DNA from: Lateolabrax maculatus
Lineage: Eukaryota; Chordata; Actinopteri; Acropomatiformes; Lateolabracidae
Reading direction: 5' to 3'
DNA: 64,000 bases
Assembly (NCBI GenBank): GCA_031216445.1
Contig: CM062207.1
Coordinates: forward strand, 2,144,501 to 2,208,500
The notes under the pieces were generated by a model. The model searched no databases. It had not been told where the DNA came from and worked only from the letters and a program-made list of their open reading frames with translations. The position numbers and the translations under genes were made by a program. The stretch's first letter is position 1. Each line of letters starts with the position of its first letter. Positions 1 to 14,601 of the stretch are shown here, piece by piece.

Positions 1-85
1 GAAAATCAATCCTTCACACATTCCTCTGATCTGCTCTCACTCTCTCTCCTTATTGATTCTTCACTCACTTGTAGGCTAGTTCATG

Positions 86-119
<34 letters not shown>

Positions 120-193
120 CCCACATCTGCCTCTGCCTTTGAAGTGGTTTTCTCTGTTTCCAGTGTCTGACAGTAGTTAGCTGCAAGGATAAA

Positions 194-350
194 CCACACA
201 CGCACACACACACGGATATACACATGGACATGCACACACACGGATATACACATGGACACGCACACACACACGGATATACACATGGACACACACGCACACA
301 CATGGATATAAACATGGACACACACACACACACGCACACACACACACACA
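194..350. repeat. CA-rich minisatellite with GGATATACACATGG core
   Basis: The core GGATATACACATGG starts at 214, 242 and 272, with a variant at 304, so the period grows from 28 to 32 bases as the CA spacer lengthens. The array is flanked on both sides by plain (CA)n, which suggests it grew from a dinucleotide run. Confidence 0.85.
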
Positions 351-439
351 GGAGTACGTATGTTTTCCCACATATGCAGTAAAGGTTTGGTTAACTCACA
401 CTTCAAGACGTCAATCACTTGCCGATAGGACTAATTCCT

Positions 440-442
<3 letters not shown>

Positions 443-487
<45 letters not shown>
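443..487. repeat. (CA)n microsatellite
   Basis: Uninterrupted CA dinucleotide run of about 22 units in intergenic DNA. Confidence 0.95.
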
Positions 488-490
<3 letters not shown>

Positions 491-2906
491 AGTCCTCAAG
501 TGTGGGAAAGAGTCAGCTGTTTTAATGCATAACACACACACCAGTTTCAGGTTTTACAAGACCATCAGAGGGAGAGACTCAGTGGGTCTGCATACCAGAG
601 AAGAAGGGGGGGGGAGAGAAGAACAAATGAAAAATAAATGGAGGTTCTAGCTTTTCCTTATCTGGAGATATTTTTATAAATACTCAACATTATTACTGAT
701 GTTTTTTTCTTGAGTACCCCTGCGATTGTGAGAAATCTATTATTGACTTAACTCTGATGTCAGTCTGATGTTTCACCTGTAAGCTGCTATGCTTTAATTC
801 CTTCATCATCATCCGTGATTTGAAAACTTAAGTCAGCCAATTTGTATTAATCCGCCACTGAAAGTAGTCCCCAACAAATGCGCTATTTGCTCGTGTTGTA
901 GTGACGTGATTTAATTTAATCTGTTTTTGCTTTAACTCATCATGTAACCGCTGTACAATAATGACGCCATCTGCCTTCAGATTGGTTCCCTATAAGCTAC
1001 TTGATCAGTAAACACAACCCGTCGACTCAATACCACCGGATGTTTTCTCTGCCTTTATCACAGCACTGAGATCAGGGTTTCTCAGTTGGAAAGTTATGTT
1101 TCCACTTTGATGTCCAAAATGAATCTCAAGACAGCAAGTTTTTAACTGAACTGTGAGGAAGAACAGTGGAGTAGAGGTTTGAAAAAGATGTAAATTGGAA
1201 GCAGAAAGAGAGAGAAGTTGAATTCAGATTTATGACAATATGAAGGAGGAGAAAGTCAGAGGTAAGAATTAGTACCAGACGTAAAGTAAAGAAAAGGAGG
1301 ATGGAGAAAGTGTTGCAATAGAAAGGAACGATGATGGAGAGGAGGAGGGAATTAGAAACAGAACAGGGGAGGAAAGGAAGGGAGGCTGAAAGAGAGGACG
1401 GAAGAGAAAAAAGAGTGATGAACGAAGTCTGGGGCATTATGGGATGGATCAGTGGTAGAAAGTAATATGATGACACACAGAGATTTACAGATTAACAGAT
1501 CTAGGGGTCAAAGGTCACCTGGACCCTGACAAACCAGGGGGCGGGGTCAGAGGAGTTCAGGTGATCGACAGCTGGCGTGGGAGAAGCGGTCGAAGGGTGT
1601 GCTTGTGTGTTTTGTGTTTCACTACTTTTTCCGTAATAATACTAATGTTTTCAATGCAGGACTTTGAGTATTTTCATAGTGTGACATTAGTACTTTTACG
1701 TCAGTAAAACAAGATAAGGAAACAGGAGAAAAATGTAAGCAACTCGAAATTTTCATTTATTTTTTTCTCTGATCTTTGCTTTTATTCGTATCTGTTTATT
1801 TCTTATACAAAGTCACAAGCCAGAGAGATTGGGAACCACTGGAGTAATCATTTAAGCCATATATTAAGCAATCAAATGTGAGGATTTACTGGTTTTCTTG
1901 GAGTAAATTGTAAATCTTTGGCTTTTTTTTTAAACTGTTGATCGGACAAGAAAAGACATTTGAAGACGTCTCTCTTGGCTCTGGGAACTTGTAATGGGTG
2001 CTTTTTAACTATTTTCTGACATGTTATAGACTAATCTTTTAACAGATTAATCAAAGAAATAATCAACAGATTAATTGACAATGTAAATGATTATTTGCAT
2101 CCACTTGTGAAGATCTGCATGGCATTTAACCAGGAATGTTTCAGCTCAGTTCAAACATGTTTTGTTATGTTTCATAGTCGGAGATGATAGTTTGGATTTG
2201 GTCTGTGTATCCGGCACAGTCTCTGAATCACACAAGGTCTCCAGGTAAAAGGCTCCCAGTGTGAGGCGGTCTTACGTTTTAAGATTGGAATGCATTGTCC
2301 TGAGAGGTGTTTCTCATATCCAGTTTTTCCGACCCTCAGTTTATATACATGCGGGAACAAAATATGAGAAACACGTGTCCGTACGATACGACACCATCAC
2401 AGACGCCTCCGAAACTCAACGTTACAGGCTGCACACAGCCTGCGGGGCTGCTGGATTACATTAGATCTACAGGTGTTTCTGTTTGTCTGGACTTCATTCT
2501 GAAGCTTCCTTCATACATTTGGACACGTGGAGACAAATCAAATATGGCTTTTGTTTTTATGTGTTGGAGTTATAATTTAAACAATATAAGGAAAGGAAAG
2601 GAAAGAGCAGAATGTAGGGGGAGGGGGAGAGGGGGGGCGTGGGCCTCCAGGTAAAGAAAGAAAAGGAGGCGGAGAAGGATAGAGGAGAAAACCAGGCTGA
2701 ACAGGTGAGAGAGGTGGAGGGAGGTGTTTGTTTTGTCTCTCCAGGCTCTGGGTGAAGGTTTGACCTCCCAAATTATCCCCCTGACGCTGACTGCCGAGTG
2801 TGTGTGTGTGTGTGTGTGTTGTGGGCCTGTGGGAGTCTCAGTGTGACGACCCCTGAGGTCAATCAGCTGTGAGAAAGCTGTGACCTCCAACAACCCCCTG
2901 CTGGGC

Positions 2907-2910
<4 letters not shown>

Positions 2911-2960
<50 letters not shown>
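2911..2960. repeat. (GT)n microsatellite
   Basis: Uninterrupted GT run of 25 units. A shorter TG run lies about 100 bases before it, near 2799-2819. Confidence 0.95.
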
Positions 2961-2961
<1 letters not shown>

Positions 2962-3604
2962 CTACGTTTCTATAATGCTTCTTGTCCTTCTGGACGATCT
3001 ACTTTTGAGCTATGGTAGCAGCACGCCTCCAGGGTTAGCACCGTCAGTCTGTCGTCAGTTGTTCCACCACTGTGACCCAGACTGAAATACCTCAACAAGG
3101 ATAGATGGACGTTCATGTTCCTCAGAGGATGAACCCTACTGACTTTTGTAAAACCATGTTGTTTCCACTAGAGCCACAATGAGGTTTACATTTTTGGTTG
3201 TCATTGAAATATTTCAACAATATGTGATGGATTTCTGTGAAACTTGGTTCAGTCACGTTCCCCTCAGGATGAATAACTTTTTATCCTGAGATCTTCCTGC
3301 TCCACATGAAAAGTACAAAAACACAAAATACAAAGAGCCAACAGATTGCACCAATGTAACTGTTTTCAGCACAGATGCTGAGTTGTTTAATACCTTACTG
3401 AAAGTATAAACACATTTTCTCACAAATGTATGTGTGAACAGTTTTAGAGACAAATGTCAACGTACAAAACATGAAGAGTTTCACGCGGAGCTCCAGGACT
3501 CCCGCGTTCTGCTGGGCGGCTGGTGACGTTTGTCCGTTCTGGAACTCCGTAGGTCAGAAAATTAGATACATTTCCCTGAGAATTCTAATTCTAATTCTAA
3601 TGCA

Positions 3605-3647
<43 letters not shown>

Positions 3648-3743
3648 CACACGCTGCACGCGGCTCCACCCTCTCTCGCGCTCGCTCTCACGAGGCACAG
3701 AGAGGCATGTCCCTGCGTGTTCCCGTGGAGGTCGAGCGACACC

Positions 3744-3760
3744 GAGAGAGAGAGGGAGAG

Positions 3761-3820
<60 letters not shown>

Positions 3821-3868
3821 GAGAGAGAGAGGGAGAGAGGGAGGGAGAGAGAGAGAGAGAGAGGGAGG
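3744..3868. repeat. (GA)n microsatellite with GGGA interruptions
   Basis: A purine-only tract of about 125 bases of GA units broken by GGGA variants. It lies about 240 bases upstream of the fbxw7 start codon, so it is probably in the promoter or 5' UTR. Long Arg-Glu open frames across it are an artefact of the repeat. Confidence 0.95.
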
Positions 3869-3959
3869 GTCGGTGCTCTCCGGTGGATCCTGAAGCAGCA
3901 GCACGAGCTCACTGACTCCACTCCAACTGATCGATTGATTCTCTTGATCGATTCACCGA

Positions 3960-4110
3960 TTTACCGGATGGGTTGTTGACGTCACGCCGCCTCGCGGTCG
4001 GGTGTTCGTGTTTCGGATCCGCGGATTTAATCGCCGTGAATCTCATCTTGTAGTTGTAACGTTTGTCCATCTGTCGGGCTCCGGGCGGCTCGCACCTACC
4101 GGGGGCAGCC
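3960..4110 (+). promoter_or_regulatory. CpG-rich promoter/5' UTR region of fbxw7 with a CRE
   Basis: CpG density rises sharply from about 3960. A full palindromic CRE, TGACGTCA, lies at 3977-3984. The first ATG in the gene's frame is at 4111 in a strong Kozak context (GCAGCCATGG), and an in-frame TAA at 4057 bars any longer N-terminus within this exon. No TATA box was recognised. The transcription start is not visible from sequence alone. Confidence 0.5.
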
Positions 4111-7100
4111 ATGGGTTTCTACGGCACCTTGAAGCTCATCTTCTACAAAGTGAGTATTGATCATGTGGAAGCGGCTGATCGGTCAGTGACGGTTGTCCCT
4201 CTGTTTCTTCCACTGACGGGTTTCGGGCTCAAGGTTGTCAGGCTCTCCAGCACCGGGATGACGAGGCGTTTCTCTCTGACAGCGGAAAGCCTCGGTGGCG
4301 TGTGTGTGTGTGTGTGTGTGTGTGGACCACTGCGGAACCGGGAGAGAGAGACTACTCATTTTCTGCCCCCCCTCTCTGATCTGATTATTGATTATTGATC
4401 ACGCACAGCTGGCTCTGTAGGTGTCTGCACTGAGCCTCAGCAGTTTATCACACAGAGCCGGTGAGCAAGGCACTGTCAAGGGTTTGAACCCTGGTTAAAA
4501 CTGCAGATTGGGTTAGTACAGGTGAATAAAACAGCAGATGTCTATGAATGTGAGTAACAAGCAAAATGTGAGTATCTAATGCTTATTAAAACCTTAGAAG
4601 GTGACATTTAGCAAAACTCAATGAAAAAGACTTAAAACCAGACAAAACTGTTGTATGCCGGCCTTGTTCATCGTCACAGCTGCACACCACGAGAATATAG
4701 CCTTAGAAAAGGAGATTTTTCTTTCCTAAAAGAGGGAGATTCCACAGTATAGGTGCTGTAAATTGCATATTTGAGTCAAATGTGATGTATAAAACAGCCA
4801 AGAACAATGAGAACTAGTTAAAATCAAGCAAAACTTTAGTATGTTCATCTTTACAGCTACAAACAAAAAAAATAAAAAGAAATTTACATTTTTCCTTCCC
4901 TACACTGGGAAAACACAAATAAAGGAGGGATACCACACTGTGCAGCTGCTGTACAAAGCAGAAATATATGGAAAAGACTTCAAATCAGACTGAACTTGCA
5001 GTGTCTAATGCTTGTTCATCTTTACAGCTACAAACCACTAGATTAAAACCTCAGTGTAAAGTCTCTTCTATATGTGGCTTACTGGCAGGTTAAATGCCTT
5101 GAACTGCATTTCTGAGGTCAACTATGATGTCTGAAACAGCTAAAACCTATGAAAATGAACTAAAATCAGACAAATCTTTAGTGTCCAATGCTTGTTCATC
5201 TACATAGCATCAAACAACCAGAATACAACCTTAGAAATTTACATTCTTTGCTTCCCCTTAATCGTGCAATCACAGATTATAGAGGGATATTAGATAGTAA
5301 ATCCTGGCAAAATTACACATAGGTCACTGTAAGGTCACAGTATATTATCATAGACTCATCATAAGTCACTATAGTAATGTTACAGAGATGCTATAACTCC
5401 TAAATGTATAAAAGCAACAATAAGGTCTCTGTGAATAACATTTTACATATGATAAACACACTCTAAGGCCTTATAGTCACACTATAGTGATGAAAACGAA
5501 AATACAAATATCATAAAAGTATCTAAATTCATTATAGAGATTTTAACATTAAAATACAGACGTCTTTAGTTCTACGAAACACACAGCAGAGCTCAATGTT
5601 CTGGTTTTAACAGTAAACACATTTTTTTGTCCTTCACCCTCAAGTGAAGTTTTTCAGTTTGGCTTAATGGAATCCACACAGACGCGACATCTGTTATTAA
5701 AAGCCAGTGACATCGGGTGGGGTGGGGGGGGGAGAGAGAGATCTGAAAATGAAAAGCAGATTATGAGTTTAGGTCGGAGTTAAGAGCTGAAATCACGGCC
5801 GTATGTTGTGGATGTCGACGCACTGACTTTGTCCGAGGTTGGACACTGAATATGTACACAAGTATCTTCGTGACACAGATTATGCAGTCAGATAACACTG
5901 TGGTTCATATAGAGATGCCAAGAGGAAGGACACACACATACTGTCCTGTACATCAGTGTGTGTGTGTAGAGCAGCCTGTTAGCGCGTGCTGCTCTATTTT
6001 AGACCAGTGCTGCACCGGCGACATTCCTGCGATTTTCTGCATTCCTGCGTTCATTCACTGAGAGAGAGACAGAGAGGAAAGAGATAGAAAGCTGATTCAG
6101 ACCTCTGGGTTAATGTGTTTCTTACAGCATGGGTGTGTTCGGTGTCTCTGTAGTTACACAAAGAGCTGCGGTTTATCTGCATCGCTATGATAATGTTTTC
6201 TCTGAAAGCTTTATGACCAGAAACCCACAAACATTTGTAGGAATTCAGGAACTTTCGCTTGCGTTTCCTTCACACGCTTCATTTATTTGTCTCATATCCA
6301 GATCAAACTTTTACACAATTTAATATACATCAATTTACACTCAAGTTTGGACTTCATGATATTTTTGTCTGTTAAGTAGGGTTGGGTACCGTTCACATGT
6401 GAACCAATACCGGTACCTGGAATTGGGTACTGTTACCCAACGATACCTTTTTCCGGTACTTCACTCGCTATTGGTTTCATACTAAGGTTTCGGACATACA
6501 AAAAGAATCTCACATACTTTTTTAGTACTTGATTGTTGTAAGGAATTTCAGAGCCATCCAGTGTCTGAGTGCTGGCTACCGACATAATTCGGTTGGTACC
6601 CTTAAAAGTACCCAGTTCGGTACCTGACCCTACCTGTTAAGATGGTCACTGTGACAGATTAGGCGAATAGATTCATAAATTCTTGTCATGACTCCGCTGA
6701 GAGACGTAACAAACTAGACGTTTGACTCTGACCAATCATAGCCTTGCGGTCTTTCTCAACTTATTTGATGTCATCGGGTAGGAGGTGCTAGGGACCGACT
6801 TCTGATAACAGGAATGTAAACAAACATGGTGTCCGAAAGTGGTGTGTGTGACACTGGCTATGTCCTGTTTGGAAAAGCCTAAAAACTGTGTCCATCTGCT
6901 TTGGTTTCTCCATATTAGATGCAGAACTGACACAATTTAAATAATGTGTTCATTTTAGCTGCTTTCTATTCAGGAAGGACATGGCTGGATTAACCCATTA
7001 GGGGCCCTGAGGCAAAAATGTGCTATTGGTCCCCTACACACACCCCCACCTACCGGCCTCACCTGCAATGTGTTTTTACTATGTTGTCCCCAAGTTCCAA

Positions 7101-8188
7101 CCAGTGTACTCCTGTGATGGAACGACCTTGATGTTTTAGTTTGTGGTAATTTTATTGAACACATGTTTCAGGAATATGCACCATGTGAGCACAATATAAA
7201 ATTAAATAATAAAGCTCTTTAATGAGATTCTGTCACAAGGCCCTTCTGGCCACAAAATGATCTAATAATGCAGGACTCACTTTTGTTGGTACTGTATTTT
7301 AGTGGCATACACAACAAATTTGCAAATATTAAAATTACCAGAAACAGTTGACTGTCAAGGCCTGGAGGCTGGGCCGTTTTTGTGGCCATTCATCGTACGC
7401 AGGAATATGCTGTTCTCATTCTTAATCTGACCTCCAGTTGGTTTTTCCAACTGGGGAAGCAGCCAGCCACGAGCACCACATTTGACATCCAGGATACATA
7501 TAAATTCCCAGAGTTAACAAAAAGAAAAACCCCAAATCTGCTTATATACTTCTTACATCCAGCCCTGAAGCCACTTGAGTAATGTAGTAAAAGTATTACA
7601 GAAGTCACAGTGATTTTATTACTACCTCTTCTACCTTGTGTGGCACAGAAGAGCAAAGCTGTCTCTCACTGTTTCTTCTTCATTGTCTTTTAACAACCAG
7701 ATGAAGAGGAAGTTGGATCACGGTCCAGACGGCCGGCCGTTCACTTCAGGAAAGAAGCACTGCAAAGGCAAAGGATACCTCAGGTAACCCGCTGTACCAA
7801 CTATTAACTACAATTTAAAGAAACACCGTCAGAAATGAATATCGTTAATGTCCAACACAGTAGACGAAAAGTAAATGTAGTTGATTGTTGCTGCTGTTGT
7901 AGTCGGGGCTTCACAATAACAAGCAATCTGTTCGCAAAACCTCTTATGAAAAGAAACGGAGAGAACTGAAGCCATAAAGCTGATTCTGCTCGATCTATTT
8001 TAGCTCAGAAATGCTAACTGATGCTAACGTCCCCGTCTCTCTCTCCCCAGCCCATCCTGTTTGGTTCAGGCCACGCCCACCACGTTCGGTGACCTGCGGT
8101 TGGCCAATGGGCTTTCAGCTCAGCGGCGGCGCGTCACCTCGGGCCCGCCCCCCTCCGGCCTGCAGGACTGGCTTCATACCTTCCAGGT

Positions 8189-8223
<35 letters not shown>

Positions 8224-9231
8224 CATGTTTCCTCCTTATTCCTCAACATTTCATGCTTATTTTGACAATTTCGCTAACCCCCCCGCCCCTGAACAGCAAT
8301 CGGCCAATTGTAGCTTAGCAACCGTAACTAGGCACAGCTGCTTTTGATTTCTCCAAATGCTGAAACTGAATTACACTGTAGTGAAGGATGGTGCCTTTTT
8401 TGTACCATCCTGGCTATCTAACTCTGAAGTCGATGGTAAATCTGCGACTTGAATGGACGTTTGACAGGCATAGCAACAGTAACTAAGAGGGGCGGGGCTT
8501 CAACAAAAGGTCATTTGCATATTTTTAACATGGATTTAGACTTAATTTACTGCTAATTATCCCACATTATAGAATATGTTTCCCGACAAATACTGGCAAC
8601 ACTTGGTGAGCACAAACAAACTACACCCAGTTCCTTGCAAAGACAACACACACACACACACACACACACACTCTCATTCTTTGATGTGCTGCACTTCGGT
8701 AAAGTGTGTATGCGAATCTCTTCCGCTTCCTGCACGTAAACACAGAGCTTTAGAGGAGTGCTGCCTCTGAGCTGTTCTTATGTAACCACTGAAAAAGAAA
8801 CCACACAAGTACCATCGCACGCGTGCACACACACACACACATCTATTCAAATGAAAAACATACATCTCTTGAAAAGATTTCAAGGCAAAACACTTTGAAA
8901 CACAACACACAAATACAAGAACACACACAGTAAAAAAAATTTTTTTAAAACAGAAGAAGAAACACTAAAATATTCTTCATCCCCCCCCTCCTCCTCCTCC
9001 TCCTGCAGACGTGGAGCGGTCCTGAGAGGCTATTGGCTCTGGACGAGTTGATTGACAGGTGCGAGACGAGTCAGGTGAAGCACATGATGCAGGTGATCGA
9101 GCCCCAGTTCCAGAGAGACTTCATATCCCTGCTGCCCAAAGAGGTTCGCACATGTTCACCCGTCTGTCCTGAAACGTGACCAATAACAGAACACGTGGCT
9201 TCACATGTGTGCATTGGCATCAGTATTTTAA

Positions 9232-9268
<37 letters not shown>

Positions 9269-10581
9269 TAGCGCTGTACGTGTTGACCTTCCTGGCTCCC
9301 AGAGACCTGCTGCAGGCCGCTCAGACCTGCAGGTACTGGAGGATCCTGGCTGAAGACAACCTGTTGTGGAGGGAGAAGTGCCGTGAGGAAGGTAAACACT
9401 GACACAGGAAGCATGTGGGGTTCGACCTTTTTTGAGTGATCCATAATTATGGCAGAAATTATATATGAAAACACTTTCTTATTGTGGTAGTGTCATTGTC
9501 CGTCTCTCAGTACTTCCTGTCTGTGGCTCACAGCCTCAAGCTCAGAGACGTACATTTTTTTCAGCTGCAACTACCATTGAAGGCATTTGCTCAACAGTAC
9601 TTCCGAGAGTTTGTTGGATTAAATTATATTAAGTTTATATTCTGTGATTACACACATATGATGTACGTTTTAGACAACATTCATTAAAAGCTGAGTTTTA
9701 TACAGCAAACAAACAAATAAATAAAAGGTATTTTTATTATTTTAATATATACATGGCAGTGTAGAGAAGGTTAGTGGAAGAACATTTAGTCCATAATGTA
9801 GGAAAATTCACCAGTTAAAATTAACTTAATGTTGTGATTTTTTTAATAAAAAGAAAAAAAAAGATTGTGGGTGGGTGTTTGGCTCACTAATGTAAAGTTA
9901 AAGCCAAACTAGTTTCCTAAAACATCTGCTCACTGTTGTTTTTAACAAACGTTACTCAAACATGAAACATGCATTTGTTGGGGACTATTTTCAGCGGCGG
10001 ATTAATCCACATTCGCTGCTGTAGTGAGTTTGTGGCAGCAGGACGGTGTGTGTGTGGATTGGAGTCAGTTGTAATAGTTTTTGGACAACAGTGGAGCTGT
10101 TTAGCACAGAAGAATAGAGATATATCAGGCTTTTAATACACACTCACACGATGCTTGTTAGTCGGATATATTTCATGTGTTAAATATCACCAAACGTCTC
10201 CTTTTAATTGTGGAAGCAAACTTGTAATAATATAGTATTAACAGTGCAGGCTGCCTCCTTCCTCCTCCGCCTCTTCACTCTCTTTTGGTCTCTTTCATAG
10301 CGTTTTGCTTTGGCACATTGTGATGAATTTTCTCCCAAAACCTTGGAAATGAGGAGAAACTGTTGTATTTCCTGCTGTGAGTGATGAGAGTTCCTCGCGG
10401 GGAGCCTGAGCAGGGGCTCTGTAGGTGCGTTTTCACCGGGGAAAATATGAAAAACAGGATACAAATAGGGGCAGGAGCTTACTGGATGTATAGTACTTTC
10501 TAACCTGAGTGTAACATGCAAATCCAGTCACACACACGCAGTCAGTCAGTCAGTCCTCCTTCATTCAGCGCAATGCAGTAG

Positions 10582-10645
<64 letters not shown>

Positions 10646-11546
10646 CTCTCTGGGCGTTCTGCCAGTCAGCCAAGATTCACTGCCAGCACTCAGCAGCCAT
10701 ACCAATGAGCCTACCTCGCGTTCGCACCACGCCTCAGCCATACTAATGAAGCCAGCACTAACTGCAGCTCGCCGGCTTCAGAAGTACGGCTAATTTGTAT
10801 TTGCGCTACACGCCTGCCACACCGGTGGGAACAGTGTCGGCATTAGCTGGCACTCAGTGAGAATATAAATGCAGCTAACCTGCATTAACAGGATGCCAGT
10901 TACATACCGATGAAGGCAGCGGTGGTGAGAGATGACAGTGAACTCTCATCAGCAAAATCACAGGAGGTGCTGATCCACTGCAGCTCTGCCACGCCACGAA
11001 AACTTAACTTACTGTAGTGGCTTATTGTAATTCTCATTATGGTGTTTTAAAAGGGTTCAAAACGCAAAGTTTTTCACTTTTCTATCATACTAACCCCATA
11101 AACTCACTTTGAAGAGATGCAACCAGTGAATTTAAAAACTGCTTAAATGATTTATTAATGATCTGAACGGCCTGTCATCCTCTCTGCAGGTGTATCAGAG
11201 TGTTTGTCGTCTCGTCGCAGGAAGTCCGTGCGCCCGGGGGCGGCGGTCAGTCCGTGGAAATCTGCATACATCAGACAACATCGTATAGACAACAACTGGA
11301 GGACGGGGGACGCGCGAGAACCGATGGTACCCGGCTTCGGTCTCACACCCACCCAGCGTTTGATACGTCAACACGCATCGACCGCCGTTTAAATCCTTCT
11401 CGTCCACACTTCTCTCTGCAGGTGTTGAAAGGTCACGACGATCACGTGATCACGTGTCTCCAGTTCAGCGGCGACTTCATCGTCAGCGGCTCCGATGACA
11501 ACACGCTCAAAGTCTGGTCGGCCATCACTGGGAAGGTAGGACGTGT

Positions 11547-11597
<51 letters not shown>

Positions 11598-12147
11598 TCA
11601 GTAGAGACAGACATATTGATTATGTAAATTAAGTTTTCTGCTGCTTCAGCTGTAACCACATGATTGTGTATGTGTGTATTATTTTACTGCTCGTTGTGTG
11701 CAGTATTGAACTGTATTTGTTATCAGTGAGGTTTCTTCGATTTAATTGATTAGTTGTTGGCTTTTGATAATTGATTAATCTCTTTAAATCATTTTTAAGA
11801 AAAAGATTTCCGAATAATCTGATTTCAGCTTTTCAGATGTGAATATTTTCTGGTTTCTTTTGTTCTCTTTGACAGTAAACTGAATACCTTTGACTGAACA
11901 TCATCAACTTATCGATTTAATCGAAAAAAATGATCAACAGATAGTTAGTTGCAGCCATACTTTTCTCCATGATTTATAATAAAAAACAGTATAGGCTTTT
12001 ATGTAGGTCGACATGATATAAAAGGAAACTATGGCGCTCATGTGGCTGAATAGAAAAGACAGTAGAATAGAATAGATTAGTGGCAGGCGGACCAGTTGTG
12101 TTAGTCAGGGTGTGTCGAGTGTGTAGAGATGTTACCTAAACACAGTC

Positions 12148-12210
<63 letters not shown>

Positions 12211-12791
12211 CCTGAGGCCACTCTGCTTAAACCCACAGCCTACAGAACTTGTGTGTTAAAGGTGAAGCGACGCTGTTTGTAAGAAGACTCCCTCTCTGTC
12301 AGCCCTTCCTGTCTTCTATCAAACAAAACTTTGTACATTTATTTAAGAACTTTTACTTAACTTGAAGATTTACATTTTCACACCAAATAAGCAGTTTCGA
12401 ACCCCTTCGGATCAGCTGGAAAAAGCATCGTCACAAAGCTGAAAACAGGATGTTTTTCTCATGAAAAGAACAAATGTGATGATCTTATAGACCATGATGC
12501 ATTGCTGCAGATTAAACTACCCATCGGGATATAAAGGAGTTGAAATGAGCTCAACCTCAAACATCTACAGCAGTAAAATGCAACAGACACATAAATGCAG
12601 CAGGAATATTAATCCAGAAACATCAGAGATAATAAAACACTGACAGGAACTCTTTACTGTACAGCAGGATTCACACTGACTCAGCAGCTCTATCTGGTTT
12701 CGGTAGAACATTCTTTAAGGACACACCTGCTCCCCCCCCCGCTAGACCCGCCCTTTACTATGTGTGTGTGTGTGTGTGTGTTTCTATCTGC

Positions 12792-12823
<32 letters not shown>

Positions 12824-13035
12824 TCACCCTGTAGCCTGAAGGGACGACGAAGCGTGTTTTCCTCTCTGTAAAACCCACGGCGGTGGAATTTGAATCCATC
12901 TTTATTAGCAGGACGCGATCACAGTAACAGCGAGCTGCTGATTCTTCCTTTTGTCTCGGCAACAGTTGCCAAGGCAAAGTTTTTCCTCTGTTGCCACGGC
13001 AACCACCACTACAACACCTTCAAGGTGAAACTGCA

Positions 13036-13105
<70 letters not shown>

Positions 13106-14056
13106 TTCAAGGCTAACTGTGAAAGTGGAACAAATATTGACACACACATTCTCTCACACACACACACACGGGTCGACAAAGAAAAATATAGAAAACTTTT
13201 CTCAGAAGACTCGGTGACATTTTAACTTAATTTGATCTTTAATCACGACTCAATGAATTTAATCGGCCGCGTGACCTAATCTGGATTAGTTGGTTTTAGT
13301 TTTAATTTTTTCAGTTAATGTGATTCGTGTAATTTGCTCATTACGTCTTTACACACAGACATGAGTGAAATATAGGGATGGATTTATTTCTATAATGTTT
13401 TTTTTATTAAATCTGTTATTTTTTATTCAATTTTCATTCAGAAACTACAATAAAAATGAAATTACATTGTTATTAATTGGTTTCAATTAGAAGGTTTCAA
13501 TAAAATTGAAGTTATTAATCTAAAAGTTGGACATGAGTTGAACTGAAATTAACTAATAAGTAGTAAAACTGCTCGGATTAATACGTTCAGGGGATTCATT
13601 CATTGATTTAGTGCAGCCCGTCCATAAAGTTAATAAAAAATGTAAACTTTCAAACGCAGCGCCTGCAGTTTTTCACCACAGTTTGTTAAAAATGTGTTTC
13701 GCCTCTGAGCCCATGCAGAGGTGACCCCGATGACATCACTGTGACATCATCAGGGTCAGTCTCCGGAGCAACAGAGGCTGTAACTTTACAACATGAGGGA
13801 CTTTTACTGTGAAATTGGTGGACTGCCCCTTTAAGGAGTTAATGAGTTCATTAAAACCTTCTCCCCCCCCAGTGTCTTCGGACGTTGACGGGACACACCG
13901 GCGGGGTTTGGTGCAGTCAGATGGCGGTCGCCACGGTGATCAGCGGCTCCACCGACCGAACGCTGCGTGTGTGGGACGCCGAGAGCGGCGAGTGTGTCCA
14001 CACGCTGTACGGACACACGTCCACTGTGCGCTGCATGCATCTCCACGGCAACCGGT

Positions 14057-14096
<40 letters not shown>

Positions 14097-14553
14097 TTAA
14101 TAACACCTAACATTTTGCTGCATTCATCTCCATGACAACCGGAGAGACTTCACACACTGTTAAAGCACTACACTTACACACACTTACACACACACTTACA
14201 CACACCCACAAAGATTTATACACTCATACACTCTCACATACACACACATGCCGACTGCCTGCTGCTCGTCTCCATGGTAACCGGCATAACATTATTAACG
14301 TGTGTTCACTGTACATAAACACACAAACATGAACGAAACACACACACACACACACTATGACAAGGCGCACACACTATATGAAGTTTACACACACACAAAA
14401 CATACAAACACAATAAATACACACACACCTACACACACTAATTACACACACATACATTATACATTCGTACTAACACTATGAATACAAACTATACACCAAC
14501 ACAAATACACAATTATAAATACACACAGACACCCATATACTGTACGTAGTGAA

Positions 14554-14601
<48 letters not shown>

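Larger units (their letters stand above)
1..3470. other. Upstream intergenic DNA, no gene recognised
   Basis: No open frame here resembles a known protein or is bounded by convincing splice sites. The stretch holds several CA/TG microsatellites, a short minisatellite and AT-rich unique sequence. If the fbxw7 gene also has an alpha-type first exon with an acidic N-terminus, as in mammals, I do not see it here; it would lie further upstream or be absent. Confidence 0.6.
4150..7700 (+). other. fbxw7 intron 1 (3.55 kb)
   Basis: Separates the beta-type first exon from the shared MKRKLDH exon. It contains a degenerate tandem repeat (about 4560-5290) and a 257-base hAT-type MITE (6377-6633). No coding exon was recognised. 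Confidence 0.8.

Noticed and set aside
65..418. Long Cys/Val-rich open frames on the minus strand across the CA-rich minisatellite
   Set aside because: They are translations of TG dinucleotide repeats with no domain or splice context.
3471..3904. Arg-Glu and Ser-Leu repeat open frames over the GA array
   Set aside because: Open frames through a (GA)n run are expected by composition; no flanking coding similarity.
4063..4398. Longer fbxw7 first exon starting at 4063
   Set aside because: The codon there is TTG, not ATG, with a TAA just upstream; the frame beyond 4149 reads into the intron.
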